37,351 nt of DNA from a virus: positions 1 to 37,351 of the IMG/VR virus record IMGVR_UViG_3300008952_000141; one strand, written 5' to 3'. This document shows, in pieces, positions 1-6,409 of this stretch. Under the pieces are notes generated by a model that saw only the letters and a program-made list of their open reading frames with translations, had not been told where the DNA came from and did no database searches. Made by a program: the position numbers and the translations under genes. How positions within the stretch are numbered: position 1 is the stretch's first letter; the number at the start of each line of letters is the position of its first letter.

Positions 1-34
1 ATTGAACCAGCCCGCAGCTAGATAAACTTTTTTA

Positions 35-1027
35 TTAAACATTCCATGACTCCTTTTGATCATTATAATGACCTTCAATAAACCTAATTTCTGAAATCAA
101 ACGATTCCACTCTTTCCTAAACTTAGTATTGCCGTTCTCTTCTTCTTCTGGTGGGTTCGTCCCATTTAAATCATAACGATATGCTTGGTAGATCGTATCG
201 TTTGGATGATACTCGATATGCTCATCACTATCATCGTCAGGCCAGTAAAGGTTCGTGCCTGTTCCGGCTCTAACATTCTTGATATAATGCCAAGCCGGAC
301 TCTCAAGCGTCTTTGAACCGATGACTGCAGAGGCTTCGGGTAGTACCTTGATGATTTCCAGTGCCATCTTGGCGGCAATAAGATTGTCAATTGATGGTTG
401 AATCTGCTTATCTGAGCGCTGCTTTATAAAACCAATAATGTCCTTTAGGTTAAATCTCCCGAAGTAAAACGTTGAAAGACACTTGGGTAAAATAGTCCGC
501 GCATCCATCATGGAAATTTGACGTGTGTCGACCATATCGGCGTAAAGTTTCTTTGCGTCTTCGACATGACGCTGCCATCTTCGATATAGCTCTGGACTAT
601 TTTCTACCGAACTGGGTACTAGACACGGCTCGTGATGCAAAAATCTATCTCCAGTGCACTGCGCAGCAAACGAGCCAGCTCGGTGTCGAATAAGATGAGT
701 AACAGTTTGAAGATCAATACCCGCAAACTTAAACGTGAAACTAAAAATTTCCATCGGTGTTGGCAAGGCTCGAAAGCACAACACGTCTTCCAAGTTTTCG
801 CTTAACTCTGATTGATGTACGCCAGTAGGATCAGTATACTCCGGAGTATCAGCCCAAGTTGCCTTGACATAGCGCCAAGCCACTTCTCTCATCTGCTTAG
901 CTGTAGGATGATCTACTAGCTCGATCTTGAGTGCATCAAGATCATTAAGAAATTCAGTAGTAGGTTCTTCATCGAATCGAAGCGTCATCGGAAGATCAAC
1001 AGGTGTTAGATTAGTGTTTTGAGGCAA
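35..1027 (-). CDS. thyX: Flavin-dependent thymidylate synthase ThyX
   Basis: Converts dUMP to dTMP using FAD, NADPH and methylene-tetrahydrofolate. The ThyX signature begins RHR at residues 114-116 inside a hydrophobic helix. The C-terminal half carries ARTILP (Arg177), NLKDIIGF (from Asn193) and KQR (Arg204), matching the family substrate-binding region. At 330 residues it is longer than typical ThyX (about 220-250), with extra sequence at both ends. In the RHRX7S motif the last position is Cys124 instead of Ser; that Ser is reported as not essential in other ThyX enzymes, so activity is plausible. The start is TTG, chosen because a clear AAGGAG lies 5 nt upstream (1033-1038); the next in-frame ATG is inside the protein. 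It is the last gene of the repair and nucleotide-pool block and has its own promoter candidate. Confidence 0.93.
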   Translation of the reverse strand: MPQNTNLTPVDLPMTLRFDEEPTTEFLNDLDALKIELVDHPTAKQMREVAWRYVKATWADTPEYTDPTGVHQSELSENLEDVLCFRALPTPMEIFSFTFKFAGIDLQTVTHLIRHRAGSFAAQCTGDRFLHHEPCLVPSSVENSPELYRRWQRHVEDAKKLYADMVDTRQISMMDARTILPKCLSTFYFGRFNLKDIIGFIKQRSDKQIQPSIDNLIAAKMALEIIKVLPEASAVIGSKTLESPAWHYIKNVRAGTGTNLYWPDDDSDEHIEYHPNDTIYQAYRYDLNGTNPPEEEENGNTKFRKEWNRLISEIRFIEGHYNDQKESWNV

Positions 1028-1052
1028 TTTATCTCCTTAAATTGGTTGTAAG

Positions 1053-1088
1053 ATAGTAGATTTTATTGTGTGAAGTGTCAATGTACAA
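1053..1088 (-). promoter_or_regulatory. Putative thyX promoter (two overlapping sigma70-like options)
   Basis: The 64-nt gap before thyX holds TTGACA (1076-1081), 17 nt, TACTAT (1053-1058), and also TTGTAC (1083-1088), 17 nt, TAAAAT (1060-1065). Both read leftward into thyX. The TTGTAC box recurs before the SSB and polymerase genes. This is sequence matching only. Confidence 0.5.
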
Positions 1089-1091
1089 AAC

Positions 1092-1466
1092 TTAGTAATT
1101 CATCTGAATTCTTTCATGAATGATTTTGTCTTTCTTGCAGTAGGCTTGGTAAAGATCGTCTGCATCGAAGCCTACAAGAATCAGCAATGAAAAAAAGTAA
1201 TTAAATGCATCAACAACTTCTTCAAGAAACTCTTCACTATTGAACTCAGAAATCTCGGTCTTTCTATGAGGCTTCCAGTTCTTTAGGTGCTGGAGCGCTT
1301 CGAACATTTCTTCTACCCCCCTTAACGCGATATCTCGAACATATTGCTGATCTTTTTTGCTTGTCAGATCCAGGGGCCACGGAGGATTCGCAGACTTATT
1401 AGAATTCTGCAGCTCAATCATAAACCGCTCTCTTAGCTCAAAAATTTGTGTCAGACGATCATCCAT
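1092..1466 (-). CDS. All-alpha NTP pyrophosphatase (dimeric dUTPase / MazG-like)
   Basis: A 124-residue helical protein. It shows the two metal-binding acidic motifs of the all-alpha NTP pyrophosphatase superfamily: EMFE (Glu53, Glu56) and EEVVD (Glu83, Asp86). The end, around DADDLYQAYCKKDKIIHER, is typical of phage dimeric-dUTPase-like members. The likely role is hydrolysis of dUTP (or another NTP) to the monophosphate, giving dUMP to the adjacent ThyX and keeping uracil out of DNA. I chose the ATG at 1466, which follows GAGG about 11 nt upstream and starts just after the stop of the preceding gene; a longer in-frame start at 1532 would overlap that gene by about 60 nt. Family membership is fairly clear; substrate (dUTP versus dCTP or others) is inferred from context. 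Confidence 0.75.
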   Translation of the reverse strand: MDDRLTQIFELRERFMIELQNSNKSANPPWPLDLTSKKDQQYVRDIALRGVEEMFEALQHLKNWKPHRKTEISEFNSEEFLEEVVDAFNYFFSLLILVGFDADDLYQAYCKKDKIIHERIQMNY

Positions 1467-1470
1467 AATT

Positions 1471-1824
1471 TTACCAGTCCTCAACATCCACTTCACCTCG
1501 AGTGATAGGGTCGTTCCAAATATCTTCTTCATCTTTTTCGTCAGTTATGACTGACTCTAGCTCTACTTTTTCCATCTCTTCTGCAAACATCTGCTCATAT
1601 GTGGGCATTAATTCTACAGCTTGATCCATTAGATTATCTAAATTCTTGTCAAAATTTACTAAGTACTCTGACGTTGGATCTAGTGTATTTGCATCATTTA
1701 CTTCAAAACAAATCATTCTTAGATTGTCAACGACATCAGTCCCGGTTAGAATTGCTACTTGTAGTGTTTTTGCAATCAACCCTATTGAATCATCACTTAA
1801 TTTAAAAATCTTCATATCAGACAT
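1471..1824 (-). CDS. Small acidic protein of unknown function
   Basis: A 117-residue protein I do not recognise. The N-terminal half is mixed hydrophobic and polar (IAKTLQVAILTGTDVVDNL, about residues 17-35). The C-terminal third is strongly acidic, with many Glu and Asp and few basic residues. No Cys motif, signal peptide or membrane segment is seen. The ATG at 1824 follows TAGGAGA by 5 nt, so translation is well supported. The stop codon of the Fpg/Nei gene overlaps this Shine-Dalgarno, suggesting translational coupling. It sits between a DNA glycosylase and a dUTPase-like gene, which hints at a link to DNA or nucleotide metabolism but proves none. Confidence 0.75.
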   Translation of the reverse strand: MSDMKIFKLSDDSIGLIAKTLQVAILTGTDVVDNLRMICFEVNDANTLDPTSEYLVNFDKNLDNLMDQAVELMPTYEQMFAEEMEKVELESVITDEKDEEDIWNDPITRGEVDVEDW

Positions 1825-1833
1825 TTTCTTCTC

Positions 1834-2637
1834 CTACGTTTGTCTTTTAGGCGACCACCATGTGGTTCGCCCATCTTTGGTTTGCTCAGATGATACGGGA
1901 TTTCCGTCCGGATCAACTTTTTTATTATACACAATAAACTTAGATCCGTATTCACCCGGATTTCCATTAAAATCAGAGTAAGATTGAATCGTTGCGCCGC
2001 CAGACTGAAAACTCTCAACCATTATTTGTCTGATGCTTTTGTTTAAAATTATCAGGTCTTCATCAGAGATTCCTGAAACAATTCTATGAGGAGAAAGCTT
2101 GGACAACCACAAAGCGTCTGCTTTGATATAATTGCCCACACCGGCGACGACCGACTGATCCATAAGTGCCTGGACTATCGTCTTTTTATTTTGAGTCCGC
2201 AATCTACTAATAAACACATCGTTTGGGCACTCTTCACTCAGTAGATCAGGCCCTAGGGATTGTAATTTTTTAATCAAAGCCTCTTTTCCCTTGACAAATT
2301 TTAATGTTCCAAAGTTTCTAATATCATTATAAAACACGGAACCATCGTTTAAAACAAATTCAACTCTTGTGTGCTGCTCTTTTTGATCTGACCATTTCCC
2401 GGTCATACCCAATGTAGACCAAATTGAATTTTGCTGCTCCAAAAGAATGTATAGAAATTTTCCATGAGCACCCGCACCCAAGATATGCATGGGTAAATCA
2501 TCAGAAAATCTTTTAAATTCTACTGGCGTTTTTTTAAGATAACGGCCGGACTTAATTGACACTTCTAACAAAGTCCGCCCAGAAACCCTTTTTGCAAGGT
2601 CAACAGCATATCTTCTTACTTCTGGTCCTTCAGGAAT
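1834..2637 (-). CDS. Fpg/Nei-family DNA glycosylase/AP lyase, zincless finger, probable ATT (AUU) start
   Basis: Base-excision enzyme that removes oxidised bases and nicks the abasic site. Numbering from the ATT codon as Met1, the sequence opens M-PEGPEV: family chemistry needs Pro2 as the N-terminal nucleophile, with Glu3. Other matches are HGKFLY (Lys60), YNDIRNFGTL, and the H2TH segment DQSVVAGVGNY-IKADAL. The C-terminal region keeps DGRTTWW, with the finger Arg, but has no cysteine where Fpg/Nei bind zinc, as in the zincless fingers of NEIL1, plant FPG and mimivirus Nei1. The only other upstream start is GTG at 2649, which would bury the catalytic Pro behind four residues. GAGGTG lies just before the ATT. 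It is divergent from the metallophosphoesterase gene and heads the 3' leftward unit. Confidence 0.9.
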   Translation of the reverse strand: MPEGPEVRRYAVDLAKRVSGRTLLEVSIKSGRYLKKTPVEFKRFSDDLPMHILGAGAHGKFLYILLEQQNSIWSTLGMTGKWSDQKEQHTRVEFVLNDGSVFYNDIRNFGTLKFVKGKEALIKKLQSLGPDLLSEECPNDVFISRLRTQNKKTIVQALMDQSVVAGVGNYIKADALWLSKLSPHRIVSGISDEDLIILNKSIRQIMVESFQSGGATIQSYSDFNGNPGEYGSKFIVYNKKVDPDGNPVSSEQTKDGRTTWWSPKRQT

Positions 2638-2660
2638 AGTACACCTCACTTATGCTAAAT

Positions 2661-2688
2661 AGTATACTTACTATAACAGGATGTTCAA
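2661..2688 (-). promoter_or_regulatory. Putative promoter for the Fpg/Nei gene
   Basis: TTGAAC (2683-2688), 16 nt, TATACT (2661-2666) reads leftward into the glycosylase gene, placing a start about 17 nt before it. A promoter is expected here because the neighbouring gene is on the other strand. I found no convincing plus-strand promoter in the same gap. Confidence 0.45.
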
Positions 2689-3347
2689 TGAAAAGAATCA
2701 TTATCTCAGACACGCACATTGGAACAAAATTCTATAAGTCTGATGAGCTTTTGATATTTCTAAAGAACACGAATTGTGATGAGATCATTCTTGCCGGTGA
2801 CATTATCGACTTTATCAAAATCCCTGTTTTTACAAAGCGGTGCCTTGAAATTATCAAACAAGTTGGAAAATTTAAAAAAATAGTATACGTTGTCGGAAAC
2901 CACGACGAGAGTCTCTTGGGTGTTGTTGGTAAAAAAGTTCTTGGAGTAGAGTTTGTCAAACGTTATGATTTTGAAGAATCAGGTCGAAAGTTTCGTGTAG
3001 AACACGGAGATGCATACGATAAGGGTGCATTGCATAACAGAATTTTTGTCAAGTTTCTCTCAGTTATTCAAAATATGCTTGAATTCACTTTTAATTTTGA
3101 CTTTACAACATGGTGGACAGAAATCCAAATTAAGAAGCACAAGTTAAGATCTATCATTCATATTCTTCGACACCATCCAAAAGTTGATGTCTTTATCATG
3201 GGGCATACCCATATACCTGAGGCGTTGATATGGGTTGATGAGGATCAAAATATCAAGACGTATATCAATGCAGGTGACTGGGTAACTCACCAAACCTATG
3301 TTACTGTAACTGATGGAGTTGCTAGACTCTGCAAATTTGAAAGCTAA
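2688..3347 (+). CDS. Calcineurin-like metallophosphoesterase (LpxH-like)
   Basis: A 219-residue two-metal phosphoesterase. All motifs are present: SDTH (Asp8, His10), AGDIID (Asp38), GNHD (Asn71, His72), EHGD (His106) and GHTH (His173, His175). The EHGDAYD block and overall size are like the LpxH/UDP-2,3-diacylglucosamine hydrolase group, which cleaves a pyrophosphate in lipid A synthesis, but substrate cannot be read from motifs. The start is the ATG at 2688, with AGGA 6 nt upstream; an upstream in-frame start at 2652 lacks such a site. It is the only rightward gene in the window, divergent from Fpg/Nei and convergent on the lipoprotein gene, with overlapping stop codons. Its lone orientation suggests a moron-like insertion, possibly with independent expression. 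Confidence 0.85.
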   Translation: MKRIIISDTHIGTKFYKSDELLIFLKNTNCDEIILAGDIIDFIKIPVFTKRCLEIIKQVGKFKKIVYVVGNHDESLLGVVGKKVLGVEFVKRYDFEESGRKFRVEHGDAYDKGALHNRIFVKFLSVIQNMLEFTFNFDFTTWWTEIQIKKHKLRSIIHILRHHPKVDVFIMGHTHIPEALIWVDEDQNIKTYINAGDWVTHQTYVTVTDGVARLCKFES

Positions 3348-3691
3348 TATGAGCAGTCACAAATTTCAGCTTCCATGCCGTCGTAATTAACTGTGATGCA
3401 TTCTCCCTCCTCTTCTAGGAGTTCAATTGTCGTATCTTCGGATCCTATCTCAAATAAACAGTCATCGCAATGATCAATAACAAACCACTCTCCGGCTGTC
3501 CAGAGCGTTTCCTGCGTTTTTTCTAGAACCATTCCATCTTTTGTCAAAAGATAGCAGTTGTCAAATGATAAAACAGATGATGATAATTCAAACCATCTTT
3601 CTGTAATATCTTCATTTGTTATGCAATCTAAGTCTCTGCTACACGATGCCAACAGTACAGTTAGTAAGGTAAGGAAAGACTTTCGGGACAC
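3344..3691 (-). CDS. Small secreted lipoprotein of unknown function
   Basis: A 115-residue protein with a textbook lipoprotein signal: basic n-region (MSRKS), hydrophobic h-region (FLTLLTVLL) and lipobox LLASC, with Cys17 as the lipidation site. Ser at +2 fits outer-membrane sorting in Gram-negative hosts. The mature part is acidic, has several more cysteines (a C-x2-C pair in DHCDDC and a C-x-C near the end), and could form disulfides in the periplasm. The start is GTG at 3691 without a good Shine-Dalgarno; an upstream stop 6 nt away and the signal peptide support it. Phage lipoproteins can act in superinfection exclusion or, as Rz1-like spanins, in lysis; nothing here decides between these, and no Rz partner is evident. 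Confidence 0.7.
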   Translation of the reverse strand: MSRKSFLTLLTVLLASCSRDLDCITNEDITERWFELSSSVLSFDNCYLLTKDGMVLEKTQETLWTAGEWFVIDHCDDCLFEIGSEDTTIELLEEEGECITVNYDGMEAEICDCSY

Positions 3692-3707
3692 ATGTTAAAT
3701 AGTCAGC

Positions 3708-4142
3708 TTAAGTTTTTTCTTGATACATTCTTTCTAAAAAAGTACGGTAATTTACTAAAGCGCTGTCTTTTGGTGACACATCTCTCCACTGCCCCAGACA
3801 AAAGATTCGATAAGCATCTGAAGCATACTTTCCGATACCGTAGAGTACATCTGGATCTTCTTTCCAGTCTTTGTTTAGGTAATCGTTAGACATCTTAACA
3901 AGCGCAACAGAACGTCTCTCAGACAACCCTAGGGGTTGTATCATTTCCTGTATCTGCTTTGGGTCAGACATCGCCGCGCTTTGAGGATCTGGATACTTGA
4001 TAAAAAAATCCCACATATAGGGCTCCGCATGAACGCGTTTTGTTAGATTACAAAAAATACAAGCAACAAAGATTTTCCACGGATCTTTCCAGAGTTGTTC
4101 TTGTATTAATCCATAAGGTGACTTCGGTGGGATCCACATCAT
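3708..4142 (-). CDS. MBD4-like HhH-GPD mismatch DNA glycosylase
   Basis: A 144-residue helix-hairpin-helix glycosylase domain. From memory of human MBD4, its catalytic domain matches along the whole length: PPKSPYGLIQEQL, DPWKIFVACIF, a KYP turn, IQPLGLSERR, the hairpin LYGIGKYASDAYRIF (about 100-114) and SPKDSAL, with Asp126 at the catalytic position (MBD4 Asp560). MBD4 removes T or U opposite G, the products of 5-methylcytosine or cytosine deamination. There is no Fe-S cluster motif and no methyl-CpG-binding domain. The MBD4 finger position in NRT reads NLT here. The start is ATGATG at 4142/4139, without a clear Shine-Dalgarno. It follows the J-domain gene and lies two genes from a second glycosylase, consistent with a phage base-excision module. 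Confidence 0.85.
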   Translation of the reverse strand: MMWIPPKSPYGLIQEQLWKDPWKIFVACIFCNLTKRVHAEPYMWDFFIKYPDPQSAAMSDPKQIQEMIQPLGLSERRSVALVKMSNDYLNKDWKEDPDVLYGIGKYASDAYRIFCLGQWRDVSPKDSALVNYRTFLERMYQEKT

Positions 4143-4168
4143 TAAGTTATACAGCAGATTGATGAAAA

Positions 4169-4891
4169 TTACATATCTTCTGAGGGCTCAGTTAGCTTTT
4201 TTCTAATCCACGCAATAGACTTCCCTGGGTGATTGATTGGTCGTGACTTCTTCATTGCAGCTCCCGGAACAGTCCACCCTTTTTCTTTAATGAACACTCT
4301 TAAAATTTCCTGCTTTTGTTGAGTACTAGAACAGTGCCACTTCCAGAATAAGGTCGACTTGAGATTTTGTGTATCTTCAGCATATTGAGAACACTTTTGA
4401 TTTAAAATGCTGAAGATCGCATCGATATCAGGTAGTGAGATCTTTAGGTCGATAGCTATCATAATAACTTCTGCATAGTCACCTTCGGTATACGCTGATG
4501 CTGCTTCATTATAAAGATTTCCCTTTCTTTCTCTCTCGTCAGCTTCTTCTGATAGTAGCTTGTCAGGGTGCGCTTTGACTGAGATTTTCCTGTATAGTTT
4601 TTTTGCCCAGAGCGGGTGTTTTAAAACACACGCAGTTTCTGCGTCGATCTCTTCCCTGGTTGCCTCGTTTTCAGATTTTCTAGAGTCTGATGATTTTGTT
4701 TCGTCTCTTGACTTTATGCTATCAAAACTTTCATCTAAGTCAGAATCATATACATTTAATTCTGCTTGAATTGTTTTGATTTGAGACAAAACATCTAATC
4801 TTGCTGCATCGTGAAGTTCTTTTGTTTCAAAAAATTCTTCGCGAAGAAACTCTGTTTTGTGAACAATTTTTTTTGTTCTTCGGCGGGACAC
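4169..4891 (-). CDS. J-domain (DnaJ-like) protein
   Basis: A 240-residue protein. A J-domain spans about residues 95-145: the helix LWAKKLYRKISVKA is followed by the invariant HPDK (His108-Asp110), a loop, and a second helix around RERKGNLYNEAASAYTEGD. The J-domain stimulates ATP hydrolysis by Hsp70/DnaK, so this protein probably recruits the host chaperone. The N-terminal 90 residues are highly charged, and the roughly 95-residue C-terminal part is unlike the Gly/Phe, zinc-finger and client-binding domains of true DnaJ. Phages use J-domain proteins or the host DnaK system in replication-complex remodelling or virion assembly; which applies is unknown. Start ATG at 4891 abuts the stop of the small gene upstream. 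Confidence 0.85.
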   Translation of the reverse strand: MSRRRTKKIVHKTEFLREEFFETKELHDAARLDVLSQIKTIQAELNVYDSDLDESFDSIKSRDETKSSDSRKSENEATREEIDAETACVLKHPLWAKKLYRKISVKAHPDKLLSEEADERERKGNLYNEAASAYTEGDYAEVIMIAIDLKISLPDIDAIFSILNQKCSQYAEDTQNLKSTLFWKWHCSSTQQKQEILRVFIKEKGWTVPGAAMKKSRPINHPGKSIAWIRKKLTEPSEDM

Positions 4892-4892
4892 A

Positions 4893-5114
4893 CTAAAACT
4901 CCGACTTAAAGAGCTCCCAACCTCTTTTTGCTAAGTCAACTGGCCAAAGAATCGACCACGGTATATTAGAAGCGTAATACTCTATCTCTTTGTTGGTAGT
5001 AGCCCGGGTAGATCGATCTCTTGTCACAGAATTTCTCACTCTCAGTGATTCGATATGAAACAAAGCGTTGGCGGCATGCACACATACGCCGCACAAATAA
5101 AGGTTTAAAAGCAT
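4893..5114 (-). CDS. Small protein of unknown function
   Basis: A 73-residue protein fitting exactly between two genes: it starts 1 nt after the upstream stop (TAG-A-ATG) and ends 1 nt before the next gene. GGGAG lies 5 nt upstream of ATG 5114, so it is probably translated. The N-terminus (MLLNLYLCGVCVHAANALFH) has a C-x2-C pair and two His residues, which could bind metal, or be a weak hydrophobic segment. The end is Trp-rich (IPWSILWPVDLAKRGW). I recognise no family. Confidence 0.65.
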   Translation of the reverse strand: MLLNLYLCGVCVHAANALFHIESLRVRNSVTRDRSTRATTNKEIEYYASNIPWSILWPVDLAKRGWELFKSEF

Positions 5115-5115
5115 T

Positions 5116-5616
5116 CTATCTCCCGGTCATCCGATCTAGCTTCTCAAGAAGTTGCTTCATTTCCTTTTTAGAAAGTCCAGTCAAATCAATCTTCTTGTTT
5201 GATTTTACAGATTTTTCACGAGACGTTTCACTAAATATCCGATTTTTAGATGTGGGCGGTTTAGAGATAATAGCAGCTGTAGCCCCTACTTTTGGTTTAA
5301 CTATTCTAGAAACAGACTCTGCTGTCACCTTTAATGACTGCGCAAATTTTGCATTAAATGTCAGCGGCACAAAAATTCTATCATCAACTAACACTTCTAG
5401 TTGTGCAGAATACGTCCCTTCAGAAATTCTCTTCTTTAGCGTGGGAATTAAAACTCGTACAGTTCCTTCAGCGTCAACTGAGCCGTTGAATACATACGAG
5501 AAATCTTCCCTTTCTATCATCAGGCGACATTTTGTGTCGGCATCTCTTGTGCCCTCAACTGTCACTTTAAAAAGTAATTCATTGTCTGAATCTAAAACTA
5601 AGTCAATATTATCCAT
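5116..5616 (-). CDS. Unknown phage protein, beta-rich N-terminus and basic helical tail
   Basis: A 166-residue protein. Residues 1-95 alternate hydrophobic and polar residues in strand-like fashion (DLVLDSDNELLFKVTV, GTVRVLIP, TYSAQLEVLVDDRIFVPL), suggesting an Ig-like or jelly-roll domain. After a Ser/Lys-rich linker, the end is a short helix (GLSKKEMKQLLEKLDRM). No enzyme motif is seen. ATG at 5616 has AAGGA 8 nt upstream, overlapping the end of the preceding gene. It lies in a run of small, apparently virion-related genes, so a structural or assembly role is a guess. Confidence 0.7.
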   Translation of the reverse strand: MDNIDLVLDSDNELLFKVTVEGTRDADTKCRLMIEREDFSYVFNGSVDAEGTVRVLIPTLKKRISEGTYSAQLEVLVDDRIFVPLTFNAKFAQSLKVTAESVSRIVKPKVGATAAIISKPPTSKNRIFSETSREKSVKSNKKIDLTGLSKKEMKQLLEKLDRMTGR

Positions 5617-5620
5617 TCCA

Positions 5621-5974
5621 TCAGTCCTTGAGAATACGAATCTTATCTATAAATATCTGCACAGTAGGCTTCGTTACCTTAATTTCCGCAAAGTCTGTGA
5701 CCTTAACAGCTGTGTCTTTAGTCTCATGAATAGCTTTTGTTACTGTTCGCCACACGGGATTGATAATTTCTTCTCCATTCACAGCTATTAAGGCAGCCCT
5801 CACTATGAATTCATCGTAGGCTTCTTCTATCTTTTTCTTTGCTCTTGCTCCGCCTTGTGCTAAGACCTTTCGAGCAGCTTCCGCAGCTTCGGATATAGTT
5901 TCAGATATAATACTGGCATTAAAGCCACGAGTAATTATTTCTCCGTCTTCACCGAAGCCTCTCGTGACAATCAT
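5621..5974 (-). CDS. Unknown small virion-type protein
   Basis: A 117-residue protein. The N-terminus contains a short duplicated phrase, VTRGFGEDGE followed by ITRGF, a style I associate with phage structural proteins of marine phages. Residues 20-60 form an amphipathic helix rich in Ala, Glu and Lys (ETISEAAEAARKVLAQGG), and the C-terminal half looks beta-rich. No catalytic motif is visible. It lies 3 nt after the upstream gene and 4 nt before the next one, within the same leftward unit. The Shine-Dalgarno is weak. Function unknown. Confidence 0.65.
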   Translation of the reverse strand: MIVTRGFGEDGEIITRGFNASIISETISEAAEAARKVLAQGGARAKKKIEEAYDEFIVRAALIAVNGEEIINPVWRTVTKAIHETKDTAVKVTDFAEIKVTKPTVQIFIDKIRILKD

Positions 5975-5977
5975 CGT

Positions 5978-6409
5978 CTAGTCCAGTCGACGTCTTTCAA
6001 AGACATCGGACACGCTAGGTGTTCCACTGCTCCCGGACATGCCAAATTTGGCGACAACAGTTGTATTGTCATCCTTATAAAAAGTCATTGTTTTATCTGT
6101 GTTATTTAACTTCCAGCGGCCGCCTTCAATACTCTTGATAAATTCTATTTGCTCAGGTTGAGGATTGTACTCTTCTGTCGCATAAACCGGAGAAGAGCCA
6201 CCCGTGTCCCAAAGAATTGACCCACTAAAATTTGCTGAAAAATAAATGCTAGCGCTATAAATTCCTGTTCCTGCTAGTAACTCTCCCACTCCAGATGTTG
6301 TTCTTGAACCGCTGAGGGTTCCCGCAGAATTAAGCAGTCTATAAGCGACTGTTGTTAATCCTGTTTGCCCTGGGCCGAAGTTTACATTTTTTACTAATTT
6401 TATCGGCAC
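5978..6409 (-). CDS. Probable small virion structural protein
   Basis: A 143-residue protein rich in Gly, Ser and Thr with beta-type patterning. The phrases SILWDTGGSSPVYATEEYNPQ and GGRWKLNNTDKTMTFYKDDN are like neck- or tail-associated phage proteins. It ends in an ERRRLD motif. The start is GTG at 6409, which overlaps the TAG stop of the preceding gene (TAGTG), so expression is probably coupled. No clear Shine-Dalgarno is needed in that arrangement. The structural role is inferred from composition and neighbours only. Confidence 0.65.
   Translation of the reverse strand: MPIKLVKNVNFGPGQTGLTTVAYRLLNSAGTLSGSRTTSGVGELLAGTGIYSASIYFSANFSGSILWDTGGSSPVYATEEYNPQPEQIEFIKSIEGGRWKLNNTDKTMTFYKDDNTTVVAKFGMSGSSGTPSVSDVFERRRLD

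Noticed and set aside
1-34. On the minus strand, the window edge reads GGGCTGGTTCAAT, like a tRNA T-arm
   Set aside because: The 5' part of a tRNA would lie in the end of thyX and shows no D-arm or anticodon arm; it may equally be half of a terminator hairpin cut by the window edge.
2638-2687. A plus-strand promoter for the metallophosphoesterase
   Set aside because: TATGCT, TATACT and TATAAC boxes exist but lack a -35 or sit too close to the start codon to transcribe the ribosome site.
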